A stretch of 64,000 bases of DNA from Bradyrhizobium sp. Ce-3 (GCF_022835695.1 NZ_BQUV01000007.1:186001-250000), one strand, 5' to 3'; positions 26,629 to 38,598 are shown, counted from the stretch's first letter. The notes: generated by a model not told the origin, from the sequence alone. Made by a program: numbers and translations.

Positions 26629-28422
26629 TTAGCTTCCCAAACGTGACAGAAATCCGCGCCAGCCGCCGGTCTGGGCCTTGGGCGGGCCGATTTGTTCCGC
26701 AAATTCGTCCACGGCGCCGTCCTCGTCGACCCCGGGGTCGTCGGGGGCCCGGACGATCGGGATCACGGCCGGAATCGGCGCCGGCGCGGCCTTGGGCAGG
26801 TCGGTCCTCGACCGGAACAGGGGGGCAGGCGCCGGGGCAGCCGGTTCGGCGGCCGGCGGCGGAGCGGGCTCCGGCGGGGCAGGCTCGGGCGACCCAGGGG
26901 CGGGCTCGGCCTCGATGGCTGCCGGCGCCGGGGCGTTGTCCTGCACGGGCGGCACGGCCGGCTCCAAGGGTTTCATCTCGACCGGCTTGATCTCGGCCGG
27001 CTTTGCCTCGACGGGCTCGGCCGGTTTGGCGTCCACCGGCTCGCCGGCCAGTTCCTTTGCCACCTCCTTGGGCGGCTCGACCCGGCGCGGCGCCAGCATC
27101 GCCTCCTCGAACGGCGAGGGCTCGATCGCCTGGCCCTTGTCTGATGGCAGCGCCGCCACCGGGGTCTGCCACTGGAAGGCATCGAGACGGCCGGTGACCG
27201 GCGACACCGGCCGCCAGCGGTCCGAGACATAGCCGTCGGCAGTCCACACCGGATCGTGCAGCGCGCGCACCGCGCGCAGGGTCCAGGCCCGCGCCCGGCC
27301 GCTGTCGCCATGCTCGGTGCGCTCGATCTCGGCCATCAACAGCGCGACGCGCTGCGTCGGCGCTGCCGTGAACGGCTCCAGCGCCGCACGCGCCCTGGCG
27401 AATTCGGCCGCATCGATCGCGGCGCGCGCGATCGCCAGCGCGCCTTCGATATGACCGGGTGTTTTCGCCGCCAGCGTCTCGACCCGCACCAGCCGCTGGC
27501 GCGCGGAATCGCCGAGCCGGACATGCGAATAGGCATCGGCGAGATCGGGATGCGGCTGCGCCAGCCACGCGGTCTCGACGATGCGCATCGCACGGCGCAC
27601 CTGATGCGCCTCGCTCTCGAACTTGGCCGCCAGCACCGCGGCCGGGATCAAGGTCGGCGCCAGCTTGAGCGCCTCCATCGCGCTCGACCGCGACAGATCG
27701 CGATCGACGGTCTCGAACTCCAGCGCGCGCGCCGCCAGCAGCACGCCGCGCTGCCGCCGGTAGGTCGCCTTGTCGATCAGTCCGGCGGTCTGGTTGTTGT
27801 CGATGATCGACAGCGCGCCGGCCCAATCGCCCTTGGCGCAACAGAAACCGAGCACCGCATGCGAAGCCCATGACGACGACGGCGACATCTTCAGCGCCTC
27901 TTCGGCGATCATCACCGCCGCCACCGGATCGTCGGCGCGCTGCGCCTCGATGAACAGGCCGCGCAGGCCGAGCAGCCTTGTGTCGGCGCGCTCGGCCATG
28001 GCGCGGAAGGCGCGTTGCGCACCGTCGCGGTCGCCGTCGAGCTGCGCCGATTGCGCGTGCAGCAGCAGCGCCAGCGGATCGCCTCCGGCATGGCGCCGCG
28101 CGGTCTCGGCATGGGCGCGCGCCGCGGAGGAATCGCCATGCCCGATCGCGAGCAGGCCTTGCGTGATGGCGTGACGGCCGCGGGCGTGACGCCGCTCGCG
28201 CCGGCCGCGGCGGATGTGGCCCGGGATCTTCCATAAGCCGCGCAGGATCACGCCGGCGACCATCGCGACGACGATGACGAGGCCGAGCAGATACATCGGC
28301 TGCTTCGACGTGAAGCGCAGACCGCCCCAGTTCAGCACGAGATCGCCGGGCTGATCGGCCAGCCAGGCCGCACCCGCCGCGGCGAGTGCGATCAGCAGCA
28401 GGAACAGAATGATCCGGATCAT
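26629..28422 (-). CDS. hemY: HemY family protein (heme-biosynthesis-associated TPR membrane protein)
   Basis: A 597-residue inner-membrane protein. Two hydrophobic segments at residues 3-20 and 42-62 precede the HemY N-terminal domain, with the typical short cytoplasmic/periplasmic loop WLADQPGDLVLNWGG. From about 80 to 420 the sequence is a helical TPR-like array; the last 170 residues are a Pro/Ala/Glu-rich tail. HemY of this type is linked to tetrapyrrole synthesis by gene context, but has no proven enzyme activity and is not the protoporphyrinogen oxidase of Gram-positive bacteria. The start lies 21 bp after the mic60 stop. Confidence 0.9.
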   Translation of the reverse strand: MIRIILFLLLIALAAAGAAWLADQPGDLVLNWGGLRFTSKQPMYLLGLVIVVAMVAGVILRGLWKIPGHIRRGRRERRHARGRHAITQGLLAIGHGDSSAARAHAETARRHAGGDPLALLLHAQSAQLDGDRDGAQRAFRAMAERADTRLLGLRGLFIEAQRADDPVAAVMIAEEALKMSPSSSWASHAVLGFCCAKGDWAGALSIIDNNQTAGLIDKATYRRQRGVLLAARALEFETVDRDLSRSSAMEALKLAPTLIPAAVLAAKFESEAHQVRRAMRIVETAWLAQPHPDLADAYSHVRLGDSARQRLVRVETLAAKTPGHIEGALAIARAAIDAAEFARARAALEPFTAAPTQRVALLMAEIERTEHGDSGRARAWTLRAVRALHDPVWTADGYVSDRWRPVSPVTGRLDAFQWQTPVAALPSDKGQAIEPSPFEEAMLAPRRVEPPKEVAKELAGEPVDAKPAEPVEAKPAEIKPVEMKPLEPAVPPVQDNAPAPAAIEAEPAPGSPEPAPPEPAPPPAAEPAAPAPAPLFRSRTDLPKAAPAPIPAVIPIVRAPDDPGVDEDGAVDEFAEQIGPPKAQTGGWRGFLSRLGS

Positions 28423-28443
28423 CGAGAACCTACTTGCAAGGAC

Positions 28444-29724
28444 TTACTGGTTGACCGTGGCGAGCGCCGCCATGGCGTTGTCGGCAAATTTCCGCGACGC
28501 GTCGAGCGCGGCGCGGCGCGCGTCCACCCTGGCGAGCCAGCCTTGCGCCGCGGTGCGGTCGGCCGGCGGCAGCGACTTCAATTCGCGCTCGGTCAATGCG
28601 AGGTCATTATGCACGGCCGCGGATGTCACGCGCGCGACGATGCTGCCGCGATCGGTGCCGGTGCCGTCGGTGCGCTCGATCTGGATCAGCGTGGAGGCAC
28701 CGGCCTTCAGGCGATCGACCAGCCCGGCGCTGGCCGCCGCGGCTTCCGGCGGCGGCGGCGCGAGCTTCGGCACGATCTCGATCAGCTCGCGGCACAGCAC
28801 GTTCGGGCTCGGCACGCCTGAGGCCGCAAACGGCTCGAGCGGCTTCAGCACCGCGGCATCGTCGGACAGCGACTTCGCGGTTTCGAGCGCGGAGGAAAAG
28901 GGATCGCCGTGCCGGACCGCGCCATCGAGCAGCGATGCCGCGACCACGCGGCGCAGCGGCACATCGTCCGCCTTCGCCTCGGCCTTGGTGTCGGCGATCT
29001 TGCCGTCCTGTCTGGCGATCGCAGCACCCTGCGCCTTCACCGCGCCCTCGACCTTGTCGATCCGCGCCGTGATGCCGGAGATGTCGGGCGCAGCCGCGCC
29101 ATCGCGCGGCGCCGCCTTGGCGTCGTTGACGGCGGCAGCGAGCTTGTCGGATTGCGCCCGTGTTGCGGCGAGCTCGGTGCGCAGCGCGGCGATCGATTTG
29201 TCGAGCGCCTCGAGCCGCGCCGTTGCCGCGGGATCCGCGGCCGCAGCGAGAGGCTTGCCGGCTTTGGATTCAAGCGCGCTGACGCGGGTGCCGAGCTCGC
29301 CGACGGCATTGGATTGCGGCGCGGCGGCCTGTTGCACCGCGGGCCAGCCGAGCAGCCAGCCGACCCCGATGACCAGGGCCGCCGCGACCGCGCCAGAGAT
29401 CGGCGCCACCACCCAGGGCGACACCGGCCGCGCCGGCTCGGCGTCCGGCGCCGCTGCTGCGGTCTCGGGCTGCGGCTCGGCTTGAGGTGCGGCATCGACC
29501 TGGGGCTCCACCCCGAGGGCTGCGGCGTCCACAGACGGCTTGCCGGCGTCCTTTTCAGCGTTCTTGTCAGCATTCTTGTCAGCATTCTTGCCGGGCTCTT
29601 CGGTCCCCTCCGCCTTCGAAGGCTCGCTGGCGATCTCGGTCGCCTGAAGATCGATGGTCGGCGGCGCGCGCTTGGGCCGGGAATCCGGCGAAGGTCCTTG
29701 GTCGTCGGGCCTTTCTTCAGCCAT
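28444..29724 (-). CDS. mic60: Mitofilin/Mic60 homolog
   Basis: A 426-residue inner-membrane protein. An acidic, Lys/Asp-repetitive cytosolic N-terminus (residues 1-125) leads to one transmembrane helix near 130-155 (VAPISGAVAAALVIGVGWLLGW), then a coiled coil rich in Ala/Lys/Glu to about 260, and a C-terminal mitofilin domain with LLDGAVRHGDPFSSALETAK type sequence. In mitochondria Mic60 shapes cristae; alphaproteobacterial homologs are thought to shape internal membranes and contact the outer membrane. The location between hemY and hemD is the conserved alphaproteobacterial arrangement. The ATG at 29724 was preferred to an upstream frame. Confidence 0.88.
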   Translation of the reverse strand: MAEERPDDQGPSPDSRPKRAPPTIDLQATEIASEPSKAEGTEEPGKNADKNADKNAEKDAGKPSVDAAALGVEPQVDAAPQAEPQPETAAAAPDAEPARPVSPWVVAPISGAVAAALVIGVGWLLGWPAVQQAAAPQSNAVGELGTRVSALESKAGKPLAAAADPAATARLEALDKSIAALRTELAATRAQSDKLAAAVNDAKAAPRDGAAAPDISGITARIDKVEGAVKAQGAAIARQDGKIADTKAEAKADDVPLRRVVAASLLDGAVRHGDPFSSALETAKSLSDDAAVLKPLEPFAASGVPSPNVLCRELIEIVPKLAPPPPEAAAASAGLVDRLKAGASTLIQIERTDGTGTDRGSIVARVTSAAVHNDLALTERELKSLPPADRTAAQGWLARVDARRAALDASRKFADNAMAALATVNQ

Positions 29725-29859
29725 CGCGGGGGTCCTCAAAACTACTGGCCGTACATTGTAGCAGAATCGGCCCAAATTCTTAGGCACGAAGTCCTTAGAG
29801 CACGATCCTGAAAACCGAGCATTGCCTAACATCATGGTCAGACGAAAGAATTATTCGCC

Positions 29860-30588
29860 TCACGGCCGCATTGTGCGCACCAGCGCCTCCAGCAGGGCAT
29901 TTTCGTCTGGCTGTGCCGCCACCACCACCTTGGTCGCGCCGGCGTCATGGAGCACCGCGGCGACGGCGGCCGAGATGCAGCATTGCGGCAAGGCGAGCGC
30001 CGAAATCTCCAGGCCGTCGGCCCGGATGGCCTCCAGGAATGCCTGCGCGCTGCGCCGGGAATAATGCAGCACCGCGGTGATCCGGTTGGCCAGGAAGGCG
30101 TCGCTGACCTCCCTCGGGAAGGCGGCCACCGGCGCCATCCGGTAGGTAGCGTGGGTGACGACGCTCAAGCCCTTTTCGCTGAGCTCGCCGGCGAGATCGC
30201 GCGACAGGTCGGCGCCGGCGAGATAGAGCAGCGCGGCCGAGGGCTCGAGCTCGCCGGCCTTGACCCGCGCCAGCACGAGATCGCGCAGGCTCACCGCATC
30301 GCCTTTCGCCACGATCACTCTGTCGAAGCCGGCGGCACGCGCGGCATCGGCGGTATGCGCCCCGACCGCGAACAACGGCAGGCGCAGCAGCCGGCCGGCA
30401 CTGAACCCCTCCGCGCGCAGCGCATTGGCGCTGGTCAGGATGACCGCGTCATAATCCGCATCGTCGTCGTGGAACGGCAACGGTTCGAAGCGCAGCACCG
30501 GCGCCGCCAGCGCATCGAAGCCGCGCCGGCGCAGCGCCGCGAGCGTCGCGTCATTGTCCGGATGCGGTCGTGTGACAAGGACGGTCAC
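29860..30588 (-). CDS. hemD: Uroporphyrinogen-III synthase
   Basis: A 242-residue cytosolic enzyme of two similar alpha/beta domains that cyclises hydroxymethylbilane to uroporphyrinogen III in heme and siroheme synthesis. Family marks are the start VLVTRP, the middle [10 protein letters not shown] and the segment [17 protein letters not shown]. Sequence conservation is usually weak in this family. It starts with GTG at 30588 after a GAGG. Together with mic60 and hemY it looks like one minus-strand unit. No hemC gene lies next to it, although hemC-hemD neighbours are common in proteobacteria. Confidence 0.9.
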   Translation of the reverse strand: MTVLVTRPHPDNDATLAALRRRGFDALAAPVLRFEPLPFHDDDADYDAVILTSANALRAEGFSAGRLLRLPLFAVGAHTADAARAAGFDRVIVAKGDAVSLRDLVLARVKAGELEPSAALLYLAGADLSRDLAGELSEKGLSVVTHATYRMAPVAAFPREVSDAFLANRITAVLHYSRRSAQAFLEAIRADGLEISALALPQCCISAAVAAVLHDAGATKVVVAAQPDENALLEALVRTMRP

Positions 30589-30697
30589 GCCTCAGGCCTC
30601 CAGCCCGGTAAATTCGACCTTGCAAATTGGGCCTGGCCGACCGATTGCACTTTGCGACCTCGCAATGCTACCCCGGAGGGGACATTTTGATGACCAT

Positions 30698-30740
30698 GAT
30701 CTTGCCGGAAACCGGTTCCGGCCCGTCCGGATCATGCTGG
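30698..30740 (+). repeat. Dispersed element with ACCGGTT core, upstream of tsaD
   Basis: GATC, then GGAAACCGGTTCC (an inverted repeat), then GTCCGGATCATGCT. The same order recurs at 60988-61031, and the right end alone at 5424-5440. It lies in the hemD-tsaD divergent region and covers the more upstream tsaD start candidate at 30734. Confidence 0.5.
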
Positions 30741-30775
30741 TAGCACAAGGGCCGAAATTGGGACACGAACCACCG

Positions 30776-31849
30776 ATGCTGGTGCTGGGGATCGAGACCA
30801 CCTGCGATGAAACCGCAGCCGCCGTGGTCGAGCGCCAGGCTGACGGACAGGCACGGATCCTCTCCAACGTGGTGCGCTCGCAGACCGACGAGCACGCGCG
30901 GTTCGGCGGCGTAGTGCCGGAGATCGCGGCGCGCGCGCATGTCGACCTGCTCGACGGGATCGTCGACAGCGCCATGAAAGAGGCCGGCGTCGGCTACGGA
31001 CAATTGTCGGCGGTCGCGGCAGCCGCCGGCCCCGGGCTGATCGGCGGCGTCATCGTCGGTCTCACCACGGCGAAGGCGATCGCGATGGTGCACGATACGC
31101 CGCTGATCGCGGTGAACCATCTCGAGGCGCACGCGCTGACGCCGCGGCTGACCTGCGCGCTGGCATTTCCCTATTGCCTGTTCCTCGCTTCCGGCGGCCA
31201 CACCCAGATCGTCGCCGTGGTCGGCGTCGGTGAATATGTCCGGCTCGGCACCACGCTCGACGACGCGATGGGCGAGGCGTTCGACAAGGTGGCGAAGATG
31301 CTGTCGCTGCCCTACCCCGGCGGGCCGGAGGTCGAGCGCGCGGCCGCCGGCGGCGACCCGACGCGGTTTGCGTTTCCGCGCCCGATGCTTGGCCGCCCCG
31401 ATGCGAATTTCTCGCTGTCGGGATTGAAGACCGCGGTGCGCAACGAAGCGGGCCGGCTCGAGCCGCTGGAACCGCAGGACATCAGCGATCTCTGCGCGAG
31501 CTTTCAGGCCGCAGTGCTGGAAGCGACCGCGGACCGGCTGACCGTGGGCTTGCGGTTGTTCGAGGAGCGGTTCGGTACGCCGCGCGCGCTGGTCGCGGCC
31601 GGCGGCGTCGCCGCCAACCATGCGATCCGCAGCGCGCTGCAGGACGTCGCGGCGAAAGCGCAGACCACGCTGATCATCCCGCCGCCGGCGCTCTGCACCG
31701 ACAATGGCGCGATGATCGCCTGGGCCGGCGCCGAACGGATGGCGCTCGGCCTCACCGACACGATGGAAGCGCCGCCCCGCGCGCGCTGGCTGCTCGATGC
31801 AAACGCCAAGGCACCGGCCGGCCACGCCAACAGCCGCGCCGGATATTGA
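30776..31849 (+). CDS. tsaD: tRNA N6-threonylcarbamoyladenosine synthase subunit TsaD
   Basis: Catalytic subunit that transfers threonylcarbamoyl to A37 of ANN-decoding tRNAs, with TsaB and TsaE. A 357-residue ASKHA-fold protein. Iron/metal ligands His115 and His119 sit in NHLEAH, the phosphate-binding loops GIETTCDET and SGGHTQ are present, and the C-terminal GGVAAN is intact. I chose the ATG at 30776 since the protein proper starts [13 protein letters not shown]; an earlier ATG at 30734 lies inside a repeat element. Followed 13 bp later by gpsA, so co-transcription is likely. Confidence 0.96.
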   Translation: MLVLGIETTCDETAAAVVERQADGQARILSNVVRSQTDEHARFGGVVPEIAARAHVDLLDGIVDSAMKEAGVGYGQLSAVAAAAGPGLIGGVIVGLTTAKAIAMVHDTPLIAVNHLEAHALTPRLTCALAFPYCLFLASGGHTQIVAVVGVGEYVRLGTTLDDAMGEAFDKVAKMLSLPYPGGPEVERAAAGGDPTRFAFPRPMLGRPDANFSLSGLKTAVRNEAGRLEPLEPQDISDLCASFQAAVLEATADRLTVGLRLFEERFGTPRALVAAGGVAANHAIRSALQDVAAKAQTTLIIPPPALCTDNGAMIAWAGAERMALGLTDTMEAPPRARWLLDANAKAPAGHANSRAGY

Positions 31850-31862
31850 ACTGAGGGTTTTG

Positions 31863-32840
31863 ATGCCCGCACATAGCTCAGTCAGCGTGATCGGTGCCGG
31901 CGCCTGGGGCACCGCATTGGCCGATGTCGCCGCGCGCGCCGGGCGTGAGGTGACGCTGTATGCGCGCAATGCCGAGCATGCCGCGCAGATCCAGGCGACG
32001 CGGAGCAATCCGCGGCTGGCCGGTGTCCAGCTGCATCCCGGTATCGCGGTGACGCCGGATATCGCCGCGGCGGCGCGCGCGGACATCGTCCTCGCGGTCA
32101 CCCCGGCGCAGCATCTGCGGGCGGCGGTCAGCCATCTTGCCCCCCACCTGAAGCCTGAGACGCCGGTCATCGCCTGCGCCAAGGGCATCGAGCACGGCAC
32201 CCACAAATTCATGACCGAGGTGATCGCGGAAGCCGCACCGCGCGCGGTGCCGGCGATCCTGTCGGGACCGAGCTTTGCCGACGACGTCGCGCGCGGATTG
32301 CCGACCGCCGTGACGCTGGCCACCAGGGACGAGGCGCTAGCGCGCGCGCTCGTGCAGGCACTCGGCTCGGCGACGTTCCGGCCCTATCACAGCACCGACG
32401 TGCGCGGCGTCGAGATCGGCGGCGCGGCCAAGAACGTGCTGGCGATCGCCGCCGGCATCGTGGTCGGCAGGAATCTCGGCGCCTCCGCGCTGGCGGCGCT
32501 GACCACGCGCGGCTTCAGCGAGCTGGCGCGATTGGGCCGCGCCTGCGGCGCGCGCACCGAGACGCTCGCCGGCCTGTCAGGCCTGGGCGATCTGCTGCTG
32601 AGCTGCTCGACCGCGCAATCGCGCAATTTCGCGCTCGGCCTCGCGCTCGGGCGCGGCGAAGCCGCCCCGGTCGGCAAGCTCGCCGAAGGCGCATTCACCG
32701 CGCCGGTGCTGTGCGAGCTCGCCGCGGCGCAGAAGGTCGAGATGCCGGTGTCGAACGCGGTTGCGGCGATCCTGAGCGACCGGCTGACCGTCGATGCCGC
32801 GATCGAAGGCCTGCTGACGCGGCCGTTCAAGGCCGAGTAA
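31863..32840 (+). CDS. gpsA: Glycerol-3-phosphate dehydrogenase [NAD(P)+]
   Basis: Reduces dihydroxyacetone phosphate to sn-glycerol 3-phosphate, the backbone of membrane phospholipids. A 325-residue cytosolic enzyme of normal length. The N-terminal cofactor loop is [10 protein letters not shown], the middle has [17 protein letters not shown], and the catalytic lysine region is [13 protein letters not shown] followed by a [11 protein letters not shown] helix. It sits 13 bp after tsaD in the same direction. Confidence 0.97.
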   Translation: MPAHSSVSVIGAGAWGTALADVAARAGREVTLYARNAEHAAQIQATRSNPRLAGVQLHPGIAVTPDIAAAARADIVLAVTPAQHLRAAVSHLAPHLKPETPVIACAKGIEHGTHKFMTEVIAEAAPRAVPAILSGPSFADDVARGLPTAVTLATRDEALARALVQALGSATFRPYHSTDVRGVEIGGAAKNVLAIAAGIVVGRNLGASALAALTTRGFSELARLGRACGARTETLAGLSGLGDLLLSCSTAQSRNFALGLALGRGEAAPVGKLAEGAFTAPVLCELAAAQKVEMPVSNAVAAILSDRLTVDAAIEGLLTRPFKAE

Positions 32841-32944
32841 CGTCACGAAGCGGAGCTTCACGATTTGCGTGGCCCGTACTAGCGTGGCGGCGAACCGTCG
32901 GATCCCGGTCGAACAAATCGAACAACGGATCCCAAGGAAAACCC

Positions 32945-34048
32945 ATGCGTCAACCGCATCGCGCCCTCCTTTCGATCGGCCTTCTCTCGATCAGCCTCGC
33001 CGTAGCCCACGCCCAATCCGCAACCTCCTACGACGAGCTCGCCAAGAGCGAGGCGGCCGCCAATGCCAGCGACGGCAAGCGGGTCGCGCCGCTCAAATCG
33101 ATCGGCAATCCCTCCGCCGACGTCTCGGCGGAGATGCAGGCGATGATCGGCACGCCCTATCCGCCGCATTTCAACGCCGATCCGAAAACGCCTGCGGAAT
33201 GGAAGGAGCTGATCGATCGCCGCGCCAAGCAGGCCATCGCGAATATCCCGGCGATGAAGGCGAAGCTCGGCGTCAAGGTCGAGGAGACAAAAATTGCCGG
33301 CGTGCATTGCTATATCGTGACGCCGAACAAGATCGCGCTGGAGAACCGGCGGCGGCTGCTGATCCATGTGCATGGCGGCGGCTACGTGTTCGGTCCCGGC
33401 GAAGCCGCGTTGCCGGAAGCGATCATGATGGCCGGCTTCGGCGGCTACAAGGTGATCTCGGTCGACTACCGGATGCCGCCGGATTTCCCTTATCCGGCCG
33501 CGATGGACGACGCGATGGCGGTGTGGAAGGAAGTGTTGAAGTCGCACGAACGCCACCGGCTGGCGATCTTCGGCACCTCGACCGGCGGCGCGATGACGCT
33601 TGCGATGGTGCTGCGCGCCAAGGACGAGAAGCTGCCGCTGCCCGCCGCGATCGCGCCGGGCACGCCGTGGTCCGACATCGACAAGATCGGCGACAGCTAT
33701 GCGAGCAACGAGTGGGTCGACAATGTGCTGGTGACCTGGGACGGCTGGCTCGGCCGCGCCGCCAGGCTCTACGCCAACGGCACCAGCCTGAAGAATCCCT
33801 ACATCTCGCCGATCTACGGCGACTTCAAGGGCTTTCCGCCGACCATCCTGACCTCGGGCACGCGCGATTTGTTCCTCAGCAACACGGTTCGCACCCATCG
33901 CAAACTGCGCCGCGCCGGCGTGATCGCCGATCTCAACGTCTATGAGGGGCAATCGCACGCGCAGTACCAGATGAACATCGATGCGCCCGAGACCAAGGAA
34001 GCCTTCACCGACATCGCCAAATTCTTCGATCGATACTTGAAACAGTGA
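32945..34048 (+). CDS. Exported alpha/beta hydrolase of the hormone-sensitive-lipase type
   Basis: A 367-residue esterase with a signal peptide (LLSIGLLSISLAVAHAQS). Oxyanion-hole HGGG (HVHGGGYVFG), nucleophile serine in GTSTGG, Asp in TSGTRDLF and His in GQSHAQY complete a catalytic triad. The mature protein should act in the periplasm on short-chain esters. It lies between gpsA and the EVE gene, 104 bp from the former, and may be a later insertion into an otherwise housekeeping run (inference). A 10-bp stem hairpin follows it. Confidence 0.88.
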   Translation: MRQPHRALLSIGLLSISLAVAHAQSATSYDELAKSEAAANASDGKRVAPLKSIGNPSADVSAEMQAMIGTPYPPHFNADPKTPAEWKELIDRRAKQAIANIPAMKAKLGVKVEETKIAGVHCYIVTPNKIALENRRRLLIHVHGGGYVFGPGEAALPEAIMMAGFGGYKVISVDYRMPPDFPYPAAMDDAMAVWKEVLKSHERHRLAIFGTSTGGAMTLAMVLRAKDEKLPLPAAIAPGTPWSDIDKIGDSYASNEWVDNVLVTWDGWLGRAARLYANGTSLKNPYISPIYGDFKGFPPTILTSGTRDLFLSNTVRTHRKLRRAGVIADLNVYEGQSHAQYQMNIDAPETKEAFTDIAKFFDRYLKQ

Positions 34049-34057
34049 TGTGAGACA

Positions 34058-34082
34058 GATGCCCGCGCTTGTCGCGGGCATC
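34058..34082 (+). terminator. Hairpin after the esterase gene
   Basis: GATGCCCGCG pairs with CGCGGGCATC across a CTTGT loop, ten nucleotides after the esterase stop codon. No T-run follows, so termination strength is uncertain. Confidence 0.6.
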
Positions 34083-34126
34083 GGCCTGGTTATAGATTGC
34101 AGCGCAATCGAACGAGGTGAGTTGCG

Positions 34127-34540
34127 ATGAATTACTGGCTGGTGAAATCCGAGCCGTCGGTCTGGTCGTGGGATCAGCAGGTCGCCAAGGGCGCCAAGGG
34201 CGAAGCCTGGACCGGCGTGCGCAACTTCACGGCGCGGCAGAACCTCGTCAACATGAAGAAGGGCGACAAGGCGTTCTTCTATCATTCCAACGAAGGCAAG
34301 GAGATCGTCGGCATCGCCGAGATCGTCAAGGAGGCCTATCCCGACCCGACCGACAAGACCGGCAAGTTCGTCTGCGTCGACATCAAGGCCGACAAGCCGC
34401 TGAAGATTCCGGTGACGATGGCCGCGATCAAGGCCGACAAGAAGCTCGCCGAGATGGCGCTGGTGAAATATTCCAGGCTTTCGGTGCAGCCGGTGACGGC
34501 GGAAGAATGGAAGTACGTCTGCAAGATGGGCGGGCTGTAG
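34127..34540 (+). CDS. EVE domain protein
   Basis: A 137-residue single EVE domain (PUA-like superfamily). The start MNYWLVKSEPSVWSW, the segment WTGVRNFTARQNL and MKKGDKAFFYHSN are the family hallmarks, forming the pocket that binds modified bases in DNA or RNA. Cellular function in bacteria is not settled; some EVE proteins sense modified cytosines. It is a housekeeping-type gene in this group, not obviously part of a restriction system here. A weak Shine-Dalgarno, GAGGTGAG, precedes the ATG. Confidence 0.93.
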   Translation: MNYWLVKSEPSVWSWDQQVAKGAKGEAWTGVRNFTARQNLVNMKKGDKAFFYHSNEGKEIVGIAEIVKEAYPDPTDKTGKFVCVDIKADKPLKIPVTMAAIKADKKLAEMALVKYSRLSVQPVTAEEWKYVCKMGGL

Positions 34541-34553
34541 CGCTCCCTTTACT

Positions 34554-34600
34554 GTCGTCCCGGCCTAGTGCGCAATTGCGCACGGGGGGGGCGGGACGAC
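34554..34600. repeat. Inverted repeat with inner 16-bp palindrome
   Basis: GTCGTCCCG at 34554-34562 pairs with CGGGACGAC at 34592-34600. Between them GTGCGCAATTGCGCAC (34568-34583) is a perfect palindrome. It lies between the convergent EVE and topoisomerase genes. Confidence 0.65.
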
Positions 34601-34615
34601 GAGTGTGCGGCGAGC

Positions 34616-35770
34616 TTACGCCCCCGCCGCCATCACCACCTGCGCCAGCAACTGCTCGCGCTTGGACTGGGTGCGGTAGCCGCCCATCGTCGCGGCGAAG
34701 CGTTCGAGGATGCCGTCCTCGAAGGCGGTGACGATGGTGTCGTGGACGTAGCTCTTGCGGCAGATCGCCGGCGTGTTGGAGAGCTGGTCGGCGGCGGCGC
34801 GGATCGCATCCAGCACCTGGCGCTTGCGGCCGCGCTGGCTGGCGGCCGGCGTGATCCGCGACAGCGATTCCACGACGACGGCCGAGGCCATCAGGGTGCG
34901 GAAATCCTTCAGCGAGATCTTGATGCCGGCGAGCTCGCGCAGGAACGCGTTCACCGCCGTGGTCGAGGCGGCGCGCACGACGCCGGAGCGGTCGTGATAC
35001 TGGAACATGCGCTTGCCCGGGACATCGCGCAGGATGCCGATCGCGCGCACCAGCTTGGCGGCGTCGCATTCCTTGCGCACCGCCTTGCCGCCCTTGGCCT
35101 TGAAGGTCAGCACCAGCGAATCGTCTTCCAGCGTGACGTTGGATTTCAAAAGCGTGGTGGCGCCGCGGGTGCCGTTGAGGCGGGCATAGGATTCGTTGCC
35201 GGGCCGGATCGCGGTGCGCGCGATCAGCTCGATCACCGCCGACAGCGCGAACTCGCGGGTCGGCTCGTCGCCGGACAGGAACGCGGAAACCTTGCGCCGG
35301 ATCTTCGGCAACGCGGCGACCAGCTTGGCCAGCCGATGCGCCTTGCGCTGCTCGCGGACCTTCTCCCAGTCGGCGTGATAACGGTATTGCAAGCGGCCCG
35401 CGGCATCGCGGCCGACCGCCTGCAGATGCGAGCTCGGATCGCTGGAGTAGCGCACCTGGCGATAGGCCGGCGGAACCGCCATCGCATGCAGCCGGCGGAT
35501 CGTCCGTGCATCGCGGACGCGTGAACCGTTGGCGCGAACGAATGAATAGGTCTTGCCGCGCTTGATGCGGCGGATGGTCAGCTCGTTCTGGTCGCCGAGC
35601 CGCAGGCCGAGATCGCGCGCCAGATCCTCGACGGAGGTCTTGATGGCGGCGGGGGCGCCGAGCTTGATCTTGGGCTGCGGCTTGGGCCATTGGCCCAGCG
35701 CCTTCGCCAGGGCGACAGCGGGATCGGCGGACATGGGCCGCACAGCCGCGATGTTCTGCTGATCCATCAT
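34616..35770 (-). CDS. DNA topoisomerase IB (poxvirus/bacterial type)
   Basis: A 384-residue enzyme that relaxes supercoils through a 3'-phosphotyrosine intermediate. Catalytic residues are recognisable: Arg in AIRPGNESY, a Lys in the following hairpin, Arg in ISLKDFRTL and the nucleophile Tyr341 in CRKSYVHD. The N-terminal DNA-clamping domain (residues about 50-130) includes TIRRIKRGKTYSFV. Length is about right for bacterial TopIB. The family is common in rhizobia and not essential. Two adjacent ATG codons (35770, 35767) follow GGAAG. Confidence 0.93.
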   Translation of the reverse strand: MMDQQNIAAVRPMSADPAVALAKALGQWPKPQPKIKLGAPAAIKTSVEDLARDLGLRLGDQNELTIRRIKRGKTYSFVRANGSRVRDARTIRRLHAMAVPPAYRQVRYSSDPSSHLQAVGRDAAGRLQYRYHADWEKVREQRKAHRLAKLVAALPKIRRKVSAFLSGDEPTREFALSAVIELIARTAIRPGNESYARLNGTRGATTLLKSNVTLEDDSLVLTFKAKGGKAVRKECDAAKLVRAIGILRDVPGKRMFQYHDRSGVVRAASTTAVNAFLRELAGIKISLKDFRTLMASAVVVESLSRITPAASQRGRKRQVLDAIRAAADQLSNTPAICRKSYVHDTIVTAFEDGILERFAATMGGYRTQSKREQLLAQVVMAAGA

Positions 35771-36627
35771 ACTTCCAAGACGCCTTGTTCCGCTGTTCTC
35801 CCGGGTAATGCCGTTGCTTCGGGCTTCGTTCCGGTGGGCCGTCCGGCCTCGATTTCGCGATTTAGGGCGTCAGGGCCGACATTGCGAGTCGCGAATCAGT
35901 CATTGACGGTTCCTAATTACCTTTCATGGGTGCCATTCGCCCGCTAACCTTGATTTTGGCCCCTCCGGGATCGGTCAAAATAGCGGGAGCGCAGCGCCGG
36001 AACCGGATTTTGAGGCCGATCCGGGCCGGGTCGGCTTCCCGGATTACGTCAGGCACCGTGTCCTTCCGTGCACAGTTCCGCAACGGCGCATGGCCTGAGG
36101 CCGGCAGCGACCGACTGGCCGAAGCCATGGCCGACGCGCGGCGTCACGATGCAGATCTGCTCGACAAATCTGCTCAGCCTGGCCATCAGACCAGGCGGTC
36201 GGCGACGGAGCAATTGTCGACGCTGACAACGCGATGGACTCCGACCATTCACTCAACCCTGCCTGAGACCATCCATCGGAAGCCGCCTCATCGTGCTCGA
36301 CATGGCTGCGGTCGCAAGCGGGACGCGCGCGGAGAGCAATACCACTACGACCAAGAGACCAGTGACCCGGCGCACGCGATGGCGCATAGGTTTCGCTCGT
36401 CAACGAGGCGCGGTAAACCGCCGATCAGATGACGAAGCCGGCGGACTATCCGGCGGCTTCGGCGCGACGAAAGTGCAGTTTCTTTTTCCCTGCCTTTTTC
36501 CTTGCCGGGCCGGAATGCGGCAACGCATAATCGCGGCAATGATCAAGACGGCTTTGAATTAAAAAGGCTTGGAATTAAAAGGCTTGCCGTCGCGTGGTTT
36601 GCGATCGGCAGTGAGTGGAGGAAAGCG
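35771..36627. other. Long intergenic region upstream of acs
   Basis: About 860 bp with no convincing gene. Open frames on both strands have no recognised family, start signal or alphaproteobacterial codon pattern. The last 150 bp before acs are AT-richer and end with a GGAGG ribosome site, so the acs promoter and leader probably lie there. The remainder may be decayed coding sequence; this is unproven. Confidence 0.5.
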
Positions 36628-38568
<1,941 letters not shown>

Positions 38569-38598
38569 TCCGGCAACGGCAATCTCGAGACACGTCGC

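Noticed and set aside
34127-34540. EVE protein as part of a modification-dependent restriction system
   Set aside because: It stands next to housekeeping genes with no nuclease, McrBC or methyltransferase alongside.
35926-36432. A 168-codon plus-strand open frame upstream of acs
   Set aside because: No family resemblance or ribosome site, and codon pattern unlike the neighbours.
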